From Terriglobia bacterium (GTDB lineage: Bacteria; Acidobacteriota; Terriglobia; JAIQFV01), in assembly GCA_020072965.1 (NCBI GenBank), contig JAIQFY010000003.1, forward strand, positions 94,775-158,774: 64,000 nucleotides of DNA, written 5' to 3'. Of this stretch, positions 8,907 through 17,348 are shown piece by piece. A program made the translations under genes and the position numbers. The notes under the pieces were generated by a model, which saw nothing but the letters and a program-made list of their open reading frames with translations, did not search any database and was not told where the DNA came from. How positions within the stretch are numbered: the first letter of the stretch is position 1; each line of letters starts with the position of its first letter.

Positions 8907-9467
8907 ATGAACATGAAACGTAGAGATTCTTTGAATGGCCGAAAAGGCTTTTCCATGCTGGAGGCCGTCGTGGTCGTTGCTATTTCCCTGACCTTGGGCA
9001 CGATTTCTGTCCCGCAGATATTCAAGACCCTTCAACGACAACGTCTGGCCTCAACATCGCGGGAGCTGATGACGACGCTGGAAGCAGCAAGATTCGTTGC
9101 GGTTCTTCGTCAAGATGTGTTCGGGGTTCGGATCAATGATGCAGATCATACCGTGGAAGTGGTGCATTGGGACGGGAATGCCTGGCAGGGGCTCACCATC
9201 AATGGCGGTTATGATACCTTTTCGAACCGAAAACAGCTCAGCCCAGATGTCACGATTTTGGCAACTGGCTTGGGAGAGGCGAACGTTCTGGCGTTCAATG
9301 GAAAGGGAGAGCTCCTGAGCTCCTCCAGCTCATCCCCGGCACTTTATAAATCGGGCACCACAACGCCCGCATTCACCCTGACGTCTCCGACCGGAAGTTG
9401 TGATATCACCGTCAACCGGTTCGGAAGTGTCAAGTTGGTACCGCACGGAAGTTCGGTTCAATTGTAA
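8907..9467 (+). CDS. GspH/FimT-type minor pseudopilin
   Basis: The 186-residue protein has a type IV prepilin leader, RKG cut before FSMLEAVVVVA, with Glu at mature position 5 and a hydrophobic helix after it. The following SRELMTTLEAARFVAVLRQD region matches the FimT/GspH layout of minor pilins that prime pilus assembly. GGGGGAGGG lies just upstream of the ATG. It is first of four pilin-like genes in a row; the proteins would be cut by prepilin peptidase and sit at the pilus tip or in the inner membrane. Confidence 0.85.
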   Translation: MNMKRRDSLNGRKGFSMLEAVVVVAISLTLGTISVPQIFKTLQRQRLASTSRELMTTLEAARFVAVLRQDVFGVRINDADHTVEVVHWDGNAWQGLTINGGYDTFSNRKQLSPDVTILATGLGEANVLAFNGKGELLSSSSSSPALYKSGTTTPAFTLTSPTGSCDITVNRFGSVKLVPHGSSVQL

Positions 9468-9502
9468 CTCGTACCCATCCGGGTACAACGGGGAAAACCG
9501 CG

Positions 9503-9964
9503 ATGACTCCAATACCTCCACTTATTCCGTTGCATCCTCCAAAGGACCGGGGGATGTCCATGCTGGAAGTAATCATCGGGGTGATGCTGGTGATGATTGT
9601 TTTTCTCGGGATCGCCCAGCTCATGCTCGTCGGTGTTCGCGCAACCGGCCGAACTCGGCTCGCCACTTCCACGGTGACGCTGGCCCAGCAGGGGATTGAA
9701 TCTGTTCAGAGCCTGTCCTTTGATAGCATTGTGACGCCGGCATCGCCGGAATACCTGGACCAGTTCGGCAATGCAGCCGATCCGGTGAACAAGACGCATT
9801 ATGTCGCCACGGATCCCTCCGTGCGCTTCATCCGGACTATGGCGGTCAGCTCGATTGGCGCCAAAGAAAAGGAGATCTCGGTGACGGTGCAAGCCTCGCG
9901 TTCTGTCTACGGCAGGGTAGCCGACAGCACCAGTTTCGTTACGCGCCGGTTGAAGTTCGATTAA
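9503..9964 (+). CDS. PilV-type minor pilin
   Basis: The 153-residue protein has a prepilin cleavage motif at residues 17-22 (G cut before MSMLEVIIG) with Glu5 of the mature form. The helix VMLVMIVFLGIAQLMLVG follows. A TLAQQGIESVQSL segment after the helix is typical of PilV-like minor pilins. It lies 35 bases after the FimT-like gene and 73 before the PilW-like gene, consistent with one transcript. Confidence 0.82.
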   Translation: MTPIPPLIPLHPPKDRGMSMLEVIIGVMLVMIVFLGIAQLMLVGVRATGRTRLATSTVTLAQQGIESVQSLSFDSIVTPASPEYLDQFGNAADPVNKTHYVATDPSVRFIRTMAVSSIGAKEKEISVTVQASRSVYGRVADSTSFVTRRLKFD

Positions 9965-10037
9965 TGACCGACTTTGGTTGCACCTCTCTGGGCAGTGAGT
10001 CCCCGTGGGTTTACAAGTCTCTTGGCAGGGGGAAAAA

Positions 10038-11048
10038 ATGAAGAAAGAGAAGCTCCACAATCCGAGCAAGGCAAGTTCCCCGGCCTCCCGGGGTTTCTCA
10101 ATGCTGGAACTCCTCATGGCGGCCCTGCTGTTCACGGTGATCGGCTCTTCCATCGTGACGCTCTTCACACGGAGCCAGAAAGTATTTGTCTCCCAGCAGC
10201 AATTGGTTTCGGCGCAACAGAATGCCCGCAAGGCGCTCGATTACATAACAGGAACGATCGGTCTGGCCGGATATGGCGTAGCCTCGCCCCAATTGTTTCA
10301 GACTGTAATGCATAGGGATCCTCTTGTGCCCGGAAACTATCCGGTGGATAACCCTATGACCTCCGCCTTTGCGGACTTCGGGAGCTTCAACCCCGTTTCG
10401 AACCCCATCGATTCGACAAACGTTTTTATGAAGGGATGCTTCAGAAAAGTTTATGGCGCCCTCTCGGCTGGTTTTTCGATTCCCAAGGGGAGTACTTCCT
10501 TTGTGCCCACGACCCAGACTCTCCGAATCAGCCAGGTCGCCGGAGCCTTTGAGGACGGCGATCAAGTCATGATGTACGACACTAATCCGGATTTAGCGAT
10601 TGACTTTTTCTGGGTGTACGGAACCATTTCCTCGGTCGCGACGGTCAGTTCCACCCCCCCTCAGATTGATGCCACCATTCTGTTCGCAGACGGCACTATT
10701 CCTGGCACCGGTCCATTGGCGGGCTATAGTTTCGGATCAGGCACGATGATTTATAAGGTGGAGACCCGTGAGTTCCGTCTGAATGGCGACATCCTCGAGG
10801 TCTCCGATAACGGGAATCCCTATGAGACTTTGATAGACCACGTCAACCAGCTTTCATTCCGATACTTTGACAGCTCGAACACTGAAATTGCGTCACCTGT
10901 CTCCACCCTGCGCGACTGCGCCCGCATACAGACAGTTCAGATTCAAGTCACGGCTCAGAGCGTGAATAACGATATGCAAACAAAGCAGCCGCTGAGGGTC
11001 ACTTACTCCTCAACGGCCACACCTCGCAATTTTCAATTTTGGCATTAG
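10038..11048 (+). CDS. PilW-type minor pilin
   Basis: Starting at ATG 10038 (CAGGGGG just upstream) gives 336 residues. The prepilin motif is RG cut before FSMLELLMAALLFTVIG at residues 18-24. NARKALDYITGTIGLAGYG follows, the usual PilW pattern after the helix. The C-terminal half is a beta-rich pilin head with two cysteines (CFRK, RDCARI). PilW-like minor pilins help initiate type IV pilus assembly. A GTG at 10005 in the same frame is less likely because it lacks a ribosome binding site. Confidence 0.82.
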   Translation: MKKEKLHNPSKASSPASRGFSMLELLMAALLFTVIGSSIVTLFTRSQKVFVSQQQLVSAQQNARKALDYITGTIGLAGYGVASPQLFQTVMHRDPLVPGNYPVDNPMTSAFADFGSFNPVSNPIDSTNVFMKGCFRKVYGALSAGFSIPKGSTSFVPTTQTLRISQVAGAFEDGDQVMMYDTNPDLAIDFFWVYGTISSVATVSSTPPQIDATILFADGTIPGTGPLAGYSFGSGTMIYKVETREFRLNGDILEVSDNGNPYETLIDHVNQLSFRYFDSSNTEIASPVSTLRDCARIQTVQIQVTAQSVNNDMQTKQPLRVTYSSTATPRNFQFWH

Positions 11049-11152
11049 TGCGATTCGAGCGCGGGATTCTCTCTCGGTCGTGGCTCACATCTGGAGCGGA
11101 TGAAGCAAGAATAAAATAAGTATAACGGTGGTCCCGGACAAGGGGAATGCAC

Positions 11153-12394
11153 ATGAGAATCAGAATAGTCTCAAACTCTCCGTGGCATCCAAGTTGGATT
11201 GAAGCAAATACTTGTGATCGGCGCGGGTCCGCGATTCTGCTGGCGCTGTTCCTGACTCTGATTTTGTCGCTGCTGGGTCTTGCCTTTGCGATGGCCTCGA
11301 TCACCGATACGGCGATCCATACCAGCAACCGGGAGGCCCTGGGGACTTACTACGTGGCGGAAGCGGGAAATGAGGAGGCCATCAGCCATACTGTGACTAC
11401 ACCGCGAAGCCAATTCAATCCCGACAAGCTCAAATCCTACACGGGGACCGTCCCGGTCGAAGTCACCAAGTGCTTCTACCGTAGCAGTTCAGATTCAGTC
11501 CCCGCCTGCCCTGTTACTTCGGGGGGGGGCGGTGTAAATCTCCCGGTCTCCGTCGGGTCTGGTAAATACAATGTTCGGTTGTGGTATTTGGGCGCTACAG
11601 GCACCGGTGCCGGTGAGACGCCAATATACAAATATTTTGTTTCATCGACCGCAACGTCGAACTCTGCCGCAGTCAACAGTTCACAGTCGGCGGAGAGTCA
11701 GTTTAATGCTGAAGTCGTTGAAAATGCATTTCCTCCACACCCCCTGACCTCCTGCCTTGAACCTATAGGCAGTGGAACCAACAATCCCTTTGGTCTAACG
11801 GAAATGCAAGGTGCAAATACTTGCAAAGGCAATGTGAAAGGGACCCTTGATCCGACCTCGCCCCCCACCTGGCCGGGCTCGCCTCCACCGGGAGAAGAAA
11901 ATTGTGGTGTTTACCCGATGTGCAACTTTCCGACGCAGGCTCGGATCAAACAGGTTATGAGTACGAATGCGGATTTCAGTTACTCAGGCGCGATTACTGA
12001 CTCCGTCCAACTCCCGACCAAGTTTTGGAAAGTTGATCCCACTATTGATCCGGCTACTGGCAAAATTGATCCCACTACCGGTCAGGCGTACATGGTTTAT
12101 ATAGACGGATCCTTTACCGTGAATGGCAGTGCGACGGTCTACGGCGTTTACTACATAACGGGGGATGTCAAATTTGTGGGACCTGCCCAAATACAAGGAG
12201 TCATTTTCGCGCCCAATGGAACGATGTTCACCGGCAAGGGCGGGGGCAGCCCCAATGTTCCTGATGCTGTTGGCGGTGTTTATGTTCACGGCGTCACAGC
12301 GACCGGGAGCCATTATAAAGCGTTATATAATTCGGACTACGTGAATGCTTTTCTTGGTCAGATACCCAAACGCATGTCCCGGGCGGGACGGTGA
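11153..12394 (+). CDS. PilX-like pilus assembly protein
   Basis: From ATG 11153 (AAGGGG 7 bases upstream) the protein has 413 residues; ATG 11147 is in frame but too close to that site. The N-terminus has GSAILLALFLTLILSLLGLAFAMA, a PilX-N type helix lacking the Glu5 prepilin motif. ALGTYYVAEAGNEEA follows, typical of PilX proteins. The C-terminal region carries glycine/valine repeats (VNGSATVYGVYYITGDVKFV) suggesting a beta-helix. A run of nine G residues at 11521-11529 lies inside the coding sequence and could slip. It is last in the pilin cluster; no PilY1 or major pilin is nearby. Confidence 0.75.
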   Translation: MRIRIVSNSPWHPSWIEANTCDRRGSAILLALFLTLILSLLGLAFAMASITDTAIHTSNREALGTYYVAEAGNEEAISHTVTTPRSQFNPDKLKSYTGTVPVEVTKCFYRSSSDSVPACPVTSGGGGVNLPVSVGSGKYNVRLWYLGATGTGAGETPIYKYFVSSTATSNSAAVNSSQSAESQFNAEVVENAFPPHPLTSCLEPIGSGTNNPFGLTEMQGANTCKGNVKGTLDPTSPPTWPGSPPPGEENCGVYPMCNFPTQARIKQVMSTNADFSYSGAITDSVQLPTKFWKVDPTIDPATGKIDPTTGQAYMVYIDGSFTVNGSATVYGVYYITGDVKFVGPAQIQGVIFAPNGTMFTGKGGGSPNVPDAVGGVYVHGVTATGSHYKALYNSDYVNAFLGQIPKRMSRAGR

Positions 12395-12479
12395 AGAGAA
12401 AGGGAGATCGGGCTAAAGAAAATCTCTTTCGCGTCGTGTGACTGACCCCGTCAAGTTGTCTTCAAGGTTGTCGACCCAA

Positions 12480-12521
12480 GGGTAAGGGCACGATTCAAAT
12501 TGGGCCCTTGCCCCTTTTTTT
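12480..12521 (+). terminator. Intrinsic terminator after the pilin cluster
   Basis: GGGTAAGGGC (12480-12489) pairs with GCCCTTGCCC (12504-12513) through ten base pairs with one G-T wobble and a 14-base loop. Seven T residues follow (12515-12521). It lies 86 bases after the PilX-like stop and is the clearest rho-independent terminator in the window. Confidence 0.75.
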
Positions 12522-12687
12522 GCCGACGCAGCATCGCATTTCTCCCCCCTGCGGCACGATCAAAACCAGCGGACCCGGATTTCCAAACTCTCTCCTTTCT
12601 CCTTCCTCCTTCTGGATTAAGGCCCAAGCATAGTGTTTTGCTCTTTGCCCGCTTTCTATTTGTAGTTTTCGGACCCGATTCGGAGAA

Positions 12688-12715
12688 TTGACAAGCTTCG
12701 GAGCGTGCGTATAAT
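12688..12715 (+). promoter_or_regulatory. Near-consensus sigma-70 promoter for the SurA-like gene
   Basis: TTGACA (12688-12693) and TATAAT (12710-12715) are separated by 16 bases, so both hexamers match consensus exactly. Transcription should begin near 12722, which rules out start codons upstream and supports ATG 12771 for the next gene. Confidence 0.8.
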
Positions 12716-12770
12716 GCTCGAAGGTTTATTACCTGTTAGGAATCAACTTGAATGTGAGGCGGTAAAAAGC

Positions 12771-13793
12771 ATGAGAAAAAATTGGATCCTGGCGGCCAGC
12801 CTGTTCGTTGTGTTGGCGACGATGTGCCGGGCAGAACAGAAGGTTTTGGAAGAAATCGTGGCGCGGGTGAATGACGATATAATCACCCGGTCGGACTTCG
12901 AAAAGAGCAAACAGCAGCTACGTCAGGAACTGGGACAACAGTTCTTTGGTGCGGACCTGGAGCGCGAGATAGCAGCCAAAGAGCAAAATGTGCTGCGTGA
13001 TCTCATCGACCAGCTTCTCCTGATCCAGAAGGCGAAGGAACTGGGAATCAGCGTGGACACGGAACTCGTCAAGACCCTTGATCGTTACCGGGATGAGAAC
13101 CATTTGAAAACTCTTGACGATCTGGAGCGCGAGGTAACCCGTCAGGGAATCAACTACGAGGACTTCAAGAGCAACATTCGGAACAGCCTCTTCACGCAGG
13201 CCGTAATTCGGCAGGAGGTCGGACGGCGAATTCAGATCACGCAGGAGGAAATCAACAAGTTCTATGAGGCTCACAAGAAGGAATTTGAGCGGCCGGAAGA
13301 AGTGAGATTCCGCGAGATCCTGATTTCCACTGAAGGCAAAGAGGATGCCCAGGTCAAGGAAGCGGCCAAGAAAGCAGGTGATCTCGCAGCGCGCGCGAAG
13401 AAGGGGGAGGACTTTGCAGATCTAGCCAAGAAGTTTTCGGATGGGCCAACGGCGAAAGAGGGAGGCGAACAGGACTTCATCCAGCGCAACTTGCTTCTCA
13501 AAGAGATCGCCGATGTCGTTTTTGCACTGAAGCGAAATCAGGTGAGCGACCCGATCCTCACAAAATTTGGATATAAGATCATTAAGCTGGAAGACAAACA
13601 CGAGTCCGGGATCCCGACGGTTGACAAGGTCAATGACCAGATTACCAATATCCTGTACATGCAACAGCTCGCCCCGGAGTTGAGAGTGTTCCTCGGCCAG
13701 TTACGGCAGGAATCCTACCTGGAAGTCAAATCGGGCTATGTGGATACCGGAGGGGTGTCTTCCGAAGTCAAATCAGAGGCCAAGTCGAATTAA
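12771..13793 (+). CDS. SurA-like periplasmic peptidyl-prolyl isomerase
   Basis: From ATG 12771 the protein has 340 residues. Residues 1-21 are a signal peptide (KNWILAASLFVVLATMCRA). The SurA N-terminal region follows (EEIVARVNDDIITRSDFE, and LRDLIDQLLLIQKAKELGI). A parvulin domain spans about residues 175-290 (VRFREILIST, FADLAKKFSDGPTAKEGG, VSDPILTKFGYKIIKLED). Such proteins chaperone outer-membrane proteins, plausibly including LptD, which is encoded 8 kb away. The frame extends upstream to 12705 but that start would sit inside the promoter. Confidence 0.88.
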   Translation: MRKNWILAASLFVVLATMCRAEQKVLEEIVARVNDDIITRSDFEKSKQQLRQELGQQFFGADLEREIAAKEQNVLRDLIDQLLLIQKAKELGISVDTELVKTLDRYRDENHLKTLDDLEREVTRQGINYEDFKSNIRNSLFTQAVIRQEVGRRIQITQEEINKFYEAHKKEFERPEEVRFREILISTEGKEDAQVKEAAKKAGDLAARAKKGEDFADLAKKFSDGPTAKEGGEQDFIQRNLLLKEIADVVFALKRNQVSDPILTKFGYKIIKLEDKHESGIPTVDKVNDQITNILYMQQLAPELRVFLGQLRQESYLEVKSGYVDTGGVSSEVKSEAKSN

Positions 13794-13862
13794 CTCCATA
13801 ACGCGTTTCCACCAGGGGACAGCCGGCGGCCCCAGCCTATCGAGTGTATTGAGAGTGGCGGC

Positions 13863-14174
13863 GTGAAAGAGGAAGATTCATCGAATCCCGACCCGACGCG
13901 CCTGCGTTTGGATTTATTTCTCAAATGGAGTGGCTTGATCCGGCGTCGTACCTTGTCCAAATGGTTGTGCGAGCGGGGGGCGATCCGGGTAAATGAGCAG
14001 GCTGCCAAGCCGGGACGAGCCGTCTCGGTGGGGGATCGCATCGCCATTCTGCGTGGGGACCGGCGTTTGATGGTCGAAGTCCTTGATCTGCCGACCCGGG
14101 TTCTAAATCCCCGTTCTGATCCGGCGGATCCTCAAAAATCACCCGAATGGTACCGCGTCATCAATCCGTCGTAA
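13863..14174 (+). CDS. S4-domain RNA-binding protein (RqcP/Hsp15-like)
   Basis: The 103-residue protein starts at GTG 13863. An S4 RNA-binding domain covers about residues 12-70 (RLDLFLKWSGLIRRRTLSKWLCERGAIRVN, GRAVSVGDRIAI). Small S4 proteins of this kind include Hsp15 and RqcP/YabO, which bind 50S subunits carrying peptidyl-tRNA and, in the RqcP case, act with RqcH. An RqcH-type gene lies at the left edge of the window. The match is at family level and does not separate Hsp15 from RqcP. Confidence 0.78.
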   Translation: MKEEDSSNPDPTRLRLDLFLKWSGLIRRRTLSKWLCERGAIRVNEQAAKPGRAVSVGDRIAILRGDRRLMVEVLDLPTRVLNPRSDPADPQKSPEWYRVINPS

Positions 14175-14207
14175 GGATTATTGCCGACCGGTCCCAGCAG
14201 CGAGACT

Positions 14208-15254
14208 ATGAAACAAAAATTCATCCGGGACTTCGAAGCCAATTCCATCATCACGGAAACCTTTCTGGTCCGTTCCAAGGAGCTGCGCTCCAAGAAGTCA
14301 GGTGAGCCCTATCTCTCCCTCGTTTTGTCGGACAAGACCGGCGATCTCGATGCGAAAATGTGGGATAACGTAGAGGAATTCGATCCCCTCTTTGACAAAG
14401 ACCACTTCATCAAGGCGAAAGGTCTGGTTCAGATCTACCGCAACAAGCCGCAGATGACCTTGCACAAGCTGCGGCGCCTGGAAGACCATGAAGTCGACTT
14501 CATGGACTTTTTCCCTTCTACGTCTAAGGATGTTGAACAGATGTATGCGGAACTGTTGGACGTGGTCGCCGGATTCACCCAGCACCCGCTCCGTGCAGTC
14601 ATGCAGGAACTGCTCCTGGATGATGAGGTGAGGTGTCGATTGAAGCGGGCGCCCGCAGCCAAAAGCATGCATCACGCTTACCTGGGTGGCCTGTTGGAGC
14701 ATATCGTTTCATTGTGCCGCCTGGCGCGCCTGGTGGTTCAAAATTATCAGGACATCAACATCGACCTGCTGTTGACCGGGGCGATTCTTCACGATATTGG
14801 AAAAATCTACGAACTGTCCTACGAGCGGGGCTTTGGCTATTCGACCAAAGGGCAACTGCTGGGACACATGGTCCTGGAGCTGGAAATGATCAGCGGTGTC
14901 ATCGCCCGTCATCCCGACTTTCCGGCGGAACTCAAGACCATGATCGCCCATCTCATCATCAGTCACCACGGAGAATATGAATTCGGTTCGCCCAAGCTCC
15001 CGATGACGGTGGAAGCGCTGATCCTTCACAAGCTGGATGATTTGGACTCCAAGGTCCAAGCCATGCAGTGGATGATTGAGCGCGACAGCAATCTCGAAGG
15101 GGAGTGGACAAGTTATAGCCAGATCCTGCAACGGCCGATCTTTCGAGGCTCGCGGAAGCAGCCGGATTCCGAGACGGCTCCTAAAACGAGCCCGAAGCCC
15201 ACCGAGGAGATGACACCGGCCATCGGCCCCGAGAGCGTCAAAAACAAATCTTAA
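14208..15254 (+). CDS. YhaM-like 3'-5' exoribonuclease (OB-fold plus HD domain)
   Basis: From ATG 14208 the protein has 348 residues; a TTG at 14181 is an alternative. An OB-fold nucleic-acid-binding domain spans about residues 10-95 (GEPYLSLVLSDKTGDLDAKMWDN). An HD phosphohydrolase domain follows (MHHAYLGGLLEHIVSLCRL, then GAILHDIGK and HLIISHHGEYEFGSP), with the H...HD...H metal ligands visible. This is the YhaM/CBF1 architecture, a 3'-5' exonuclease on single-stranded RNA or DNA. It follows the S4 protein by 33 bases, suggesting a shared transcript concerned with RNA. Confidence 0.85.
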   Translation: MKQKFIRDFEANSIITETFLVRSKELRSKKSGEPYLSLVLSDKTGDLDAKMWDNVEEFDPLFDKDHFIKAKGLVQIYRNKPQMTLHKLRRLEDHEVDFMDFFPSTSKDVEQMYAELLDVVAGFTQHPLRAVMQELLLDDEVRCRLKRAPAAKSMHHAYLGGLLEHIVSLCRLARLVVQNYQDINIDLLLTGAILHDIGKIYELSYERGFGYSTKGQLLGHMVLELEMISGVIARHPDFPAELKTMIAHLIISHHGEYEFGSPKLPMTVEALILHKLDDLDSKVQAMQWMIERDSNLEGEWTSYSQILQRPIFRGSRKQPDSETAPKTSPKPTEEMTPAIGPESVKNKS

Positions 15255-15272
15255 GCCCCGTGAACGGTTTTC

Positions 15273-15749
15273 ATGCGTGGGCCGGTCTGGACGATACCCA
15301 ACACCGTGGCTGAACCCGCCCCGATCCATCATAAGCTGACTCCCAAGCCGACCCGTGACCGACGCCATCGCGAGCACGCGATGTTCCTCACGGTTCAAGA
15401 ACTGGAGTTAATGAAGATTGTCTGGGACCTGGGAGAAGCCAGTGTGGCCCAGGTGCGGCAGCGTTATCAACCTGAGCGCAGCCGTGCCTACACGACGATC
15501 ATGACAGTTCTTTCCCGCCTCGAGAAAAAAGGGATGCTCAAACAACGCAAGTCCGGGAAGGCTTTTTTTTACTCGGCGGTCCATTCACGGGAGGTGATGA
15601 CCGAGGCGGTAATCGATGAGCTGGCCCGAATTTTCTTCAACAGCTCACGGGATTCACTCGCCGAATTCTGCCGCCGGAACCCTTCCGTTTCCTCCCCGCC
15701 TGCGAGGTCGGCTCCGAATCCCGGGTCAATCGACGAAACCCTCCTTTAA
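15273..15749 (+). CDS. BlaI/MecI-type transcriptional repressor
   Basis: The 158-residue protein has the BlaI/MecI winged helix: LTVQELELMKIVWDLGEASVAQV, the recognition region RAYTTIMTVLSRLEKKGMLKQR, and FFYSAVHSREVMTEAVIDEL for the dimer part. ATG 15273 and ATG 15381 are both possible starts; the longer form adds a basic tail. BlaI repressors are normally relieved by cleavage through a BlaR1-type M56 protease, but no such gene is adjacent. Instead an M16 peptidase starts inside its stop codon (TAATG at 15747-15751), implying translational coupling. Confidence 0.85.
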   Translation: MRGPVWTIPNTVAEPAPIHHKLTPKPTRDRRHREHAMFLTVQELELMKIVWDLGEASVAQVRQRYQPERSRAYTTIMTVLSRLEKKGMLKQRKSGKAFFYSAVHSREVMTEAVIDELARIFFNSSRDSLAEFCRRNPSVSSPPARSAPNPGSIDETLL

Positions 15750-17149
15750 TGCTGCTTCGCCCCCTAACCCTCGCGCACCACCCTGTTGAGAACGGAATTC
15801 AGTTTGACAAATTTCCGGTTTTCGATTTCAATCGGGGCTTTCCTACAGCGATGAGACTTGCCATGACTGAGCGAACGACCGGTACGAGTTCGTCCGCCGC
15901 CCCGTTGCAGCGTCGGCCCATCATCAAGACCGTGATGCCGAACGGTCTGACGGTGTTGACGAAGGAAATTCCACACTGTCCCGTGGTGTCGACGATCATT
16001 TTTTATCGCGTCGGATCACGCAACGAAGAAGAAGGACAAACCGGCAAGTCCCATTTCCTTGAGCACATGCTGTTCAAGGGAACCACCCGTTACCCGAAGG
16101 GGTCGATCGATCACACGACGCTTGTCAACGGGGGCGCGAACAACGCCTTTACCAGCGAAGACTGCACCGCCTATTACTTCGACTTTTCCGCAGATCGTTT
16201 TGAGGTCGCGCTCGACATCGAGGCGCAGCGAATGGTCGACACCCAGTTTTTTCCTGAGGAGTTTGAACACGAGAAGCAAGTGGTCACTGAGGAGTTGAAG
16301 ATCAATCTGGATTCACCCTGGGGGGCGCTGGGCCAGGAGGTTCGTGCGACCGCATTCAAGGTCCATCCTTATAGACATCCTGTAGTGGGATGGATTGAGG
16401 ATTTGACACGCGCGTCACGCCAGGAAATGGAGGCTTACTACCGGCGATTCTATCATCCCAATAACGCCATCCTGGTCCTGGTGGGAGGGTTTGCGCCGGA
16501 CCGCCTCCTGCAAATGGTCGAATCGACCTTTGGATCGATCCCCCGAGGTCCTGATGTCCCGCCGGTGAAGATTGCGGAGCCGCCACAGCGTGGAGAAAAA
16601 CGGGTCACCCTGAAGCGCCCGGGTCAGATCGAAAGAATTCATATGGCCTATCACGCCCCAAGCGTGTCCGAGGCTGATGCCTATGCGCTGCGCCTGGCCG
16701 CACTCACGCTCTCGGGAGGCAGGTCTTCCCGGCTTTACCAGCGTCTGATCGAACACGAACGATCGGCCGTAAGTGTGTCCGTGGAATTCTCCGAGTCCAT
16801 CGACCCGACGCTTCTTGAGGTTCGGGCTGAAGTGGTTCCCGAGAAGACCCTTGATGGAGTGGAGGCAGCGATCAGCGAAGAGGCCTCCCGGTTGCAGGAG
16901 GAACTCCTGACGCGAGAGGAACTGGAAAAGACAAAGAACATGATTGAAGCCCACTTCGAGTTTGGCCGGGAAAGGGCCCTGAATGATGCCATCCAAACTG
17001 GCTATGCCGAGGCGATTATCGGCTACGAACATCTGGATACGTATGTGGACCGGATTCGGGCCGTGACGGCGCAAGAAGTGCGGGATGCAGCACAGAAGTA
17101 TTTGGGAATTGATAATCGCACGGTCGGGTGGTTGCGATGCAAACAATAA
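15749..17149 (+). CDS. M16-family zinc metallopeptidase, catalytic subunit
   Basis: The protein has 466 residues from ATG 15749, which overlaps the BlaI stop. ATG 15851 or 15863 would give a more typical N-terminus just before TVMPNGLTVLTKE. The inverted zinc motif HFLEH is followed about 75 residues later by the third ligand in VVTEELK, so the active site is complete. C-terminal M16 repeats follow (VNLxx-type RPGQIERIHMAYHAP, SGGRSSRLYQRL). M16 enzymes degrade peptides inside a closed chamber, often as pairs of an active and an inactive subunit. The next gene supplies the inactive partner. Confidence 0.9.
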   Translation: MLLRPLTLAHHPVENGIQFDKFPVFDFNRGFPTAMRLAMTERTTGTSSSAAPLQRRPIIKTVMPNGLTVLTKEIPHCPVVSTIIFYRVGSRNEEEGQTGKSHFLEHMLFKGTTRYPKGSIDHTTLVNGGANNAFTSEDCTAYYFDFSADRFEVALDIEAQRMVDTQFFPEEFEHEKQVVTEELKINLDSPWGALGQEVRATAFKVHPYRHPVVGWIEDLTRASRQEMEAYYRRFYHPNNAILVLVGGFAPDRLLQMVESTFGSIPRGPDVPPVKIAEPPQRGEKRVTLKRPGQIERIHMAYHAPSVSEADAYALRLAALTLSGGRSSRLYQRLIEHERSAVSVSVEFSESIDPTLLEVRAEVVPEKTLDGVEAAISEEASRLQEELLTREELEKTKNMIEAHFEFGRERALNDAIQTGYAEAIIGYEHLDTYVDRIRAVTAQEVRDAAQKYLGIDNRTVGWLRCKQ

Positions 17150-17348
17150 AACAGATGATAGGGGCGCCGCATTTTCCCGGGGTGAAGGAGCGTGAGGAGT
17201 TCGCTCCCCCCATTCGACAGGGTTGGGGGCTTCAAGGGTCAAATCGTGCGCAGAGCGAGTTCCTTAAGTACTATTTTATTGGGAGGCGTTGTGTCCATGT
17301 ATGTGAAGTCGATTGGGCACGTTTCTGGGGGAAGTCGGATTGCGGCCA

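Noticed and set aside
15566..15577. Eight-T tract in the BlaI gene as a frameshift site
   Set aside because: The protein is intact across it and the codons give the expected FFY motif; no second frame continues.
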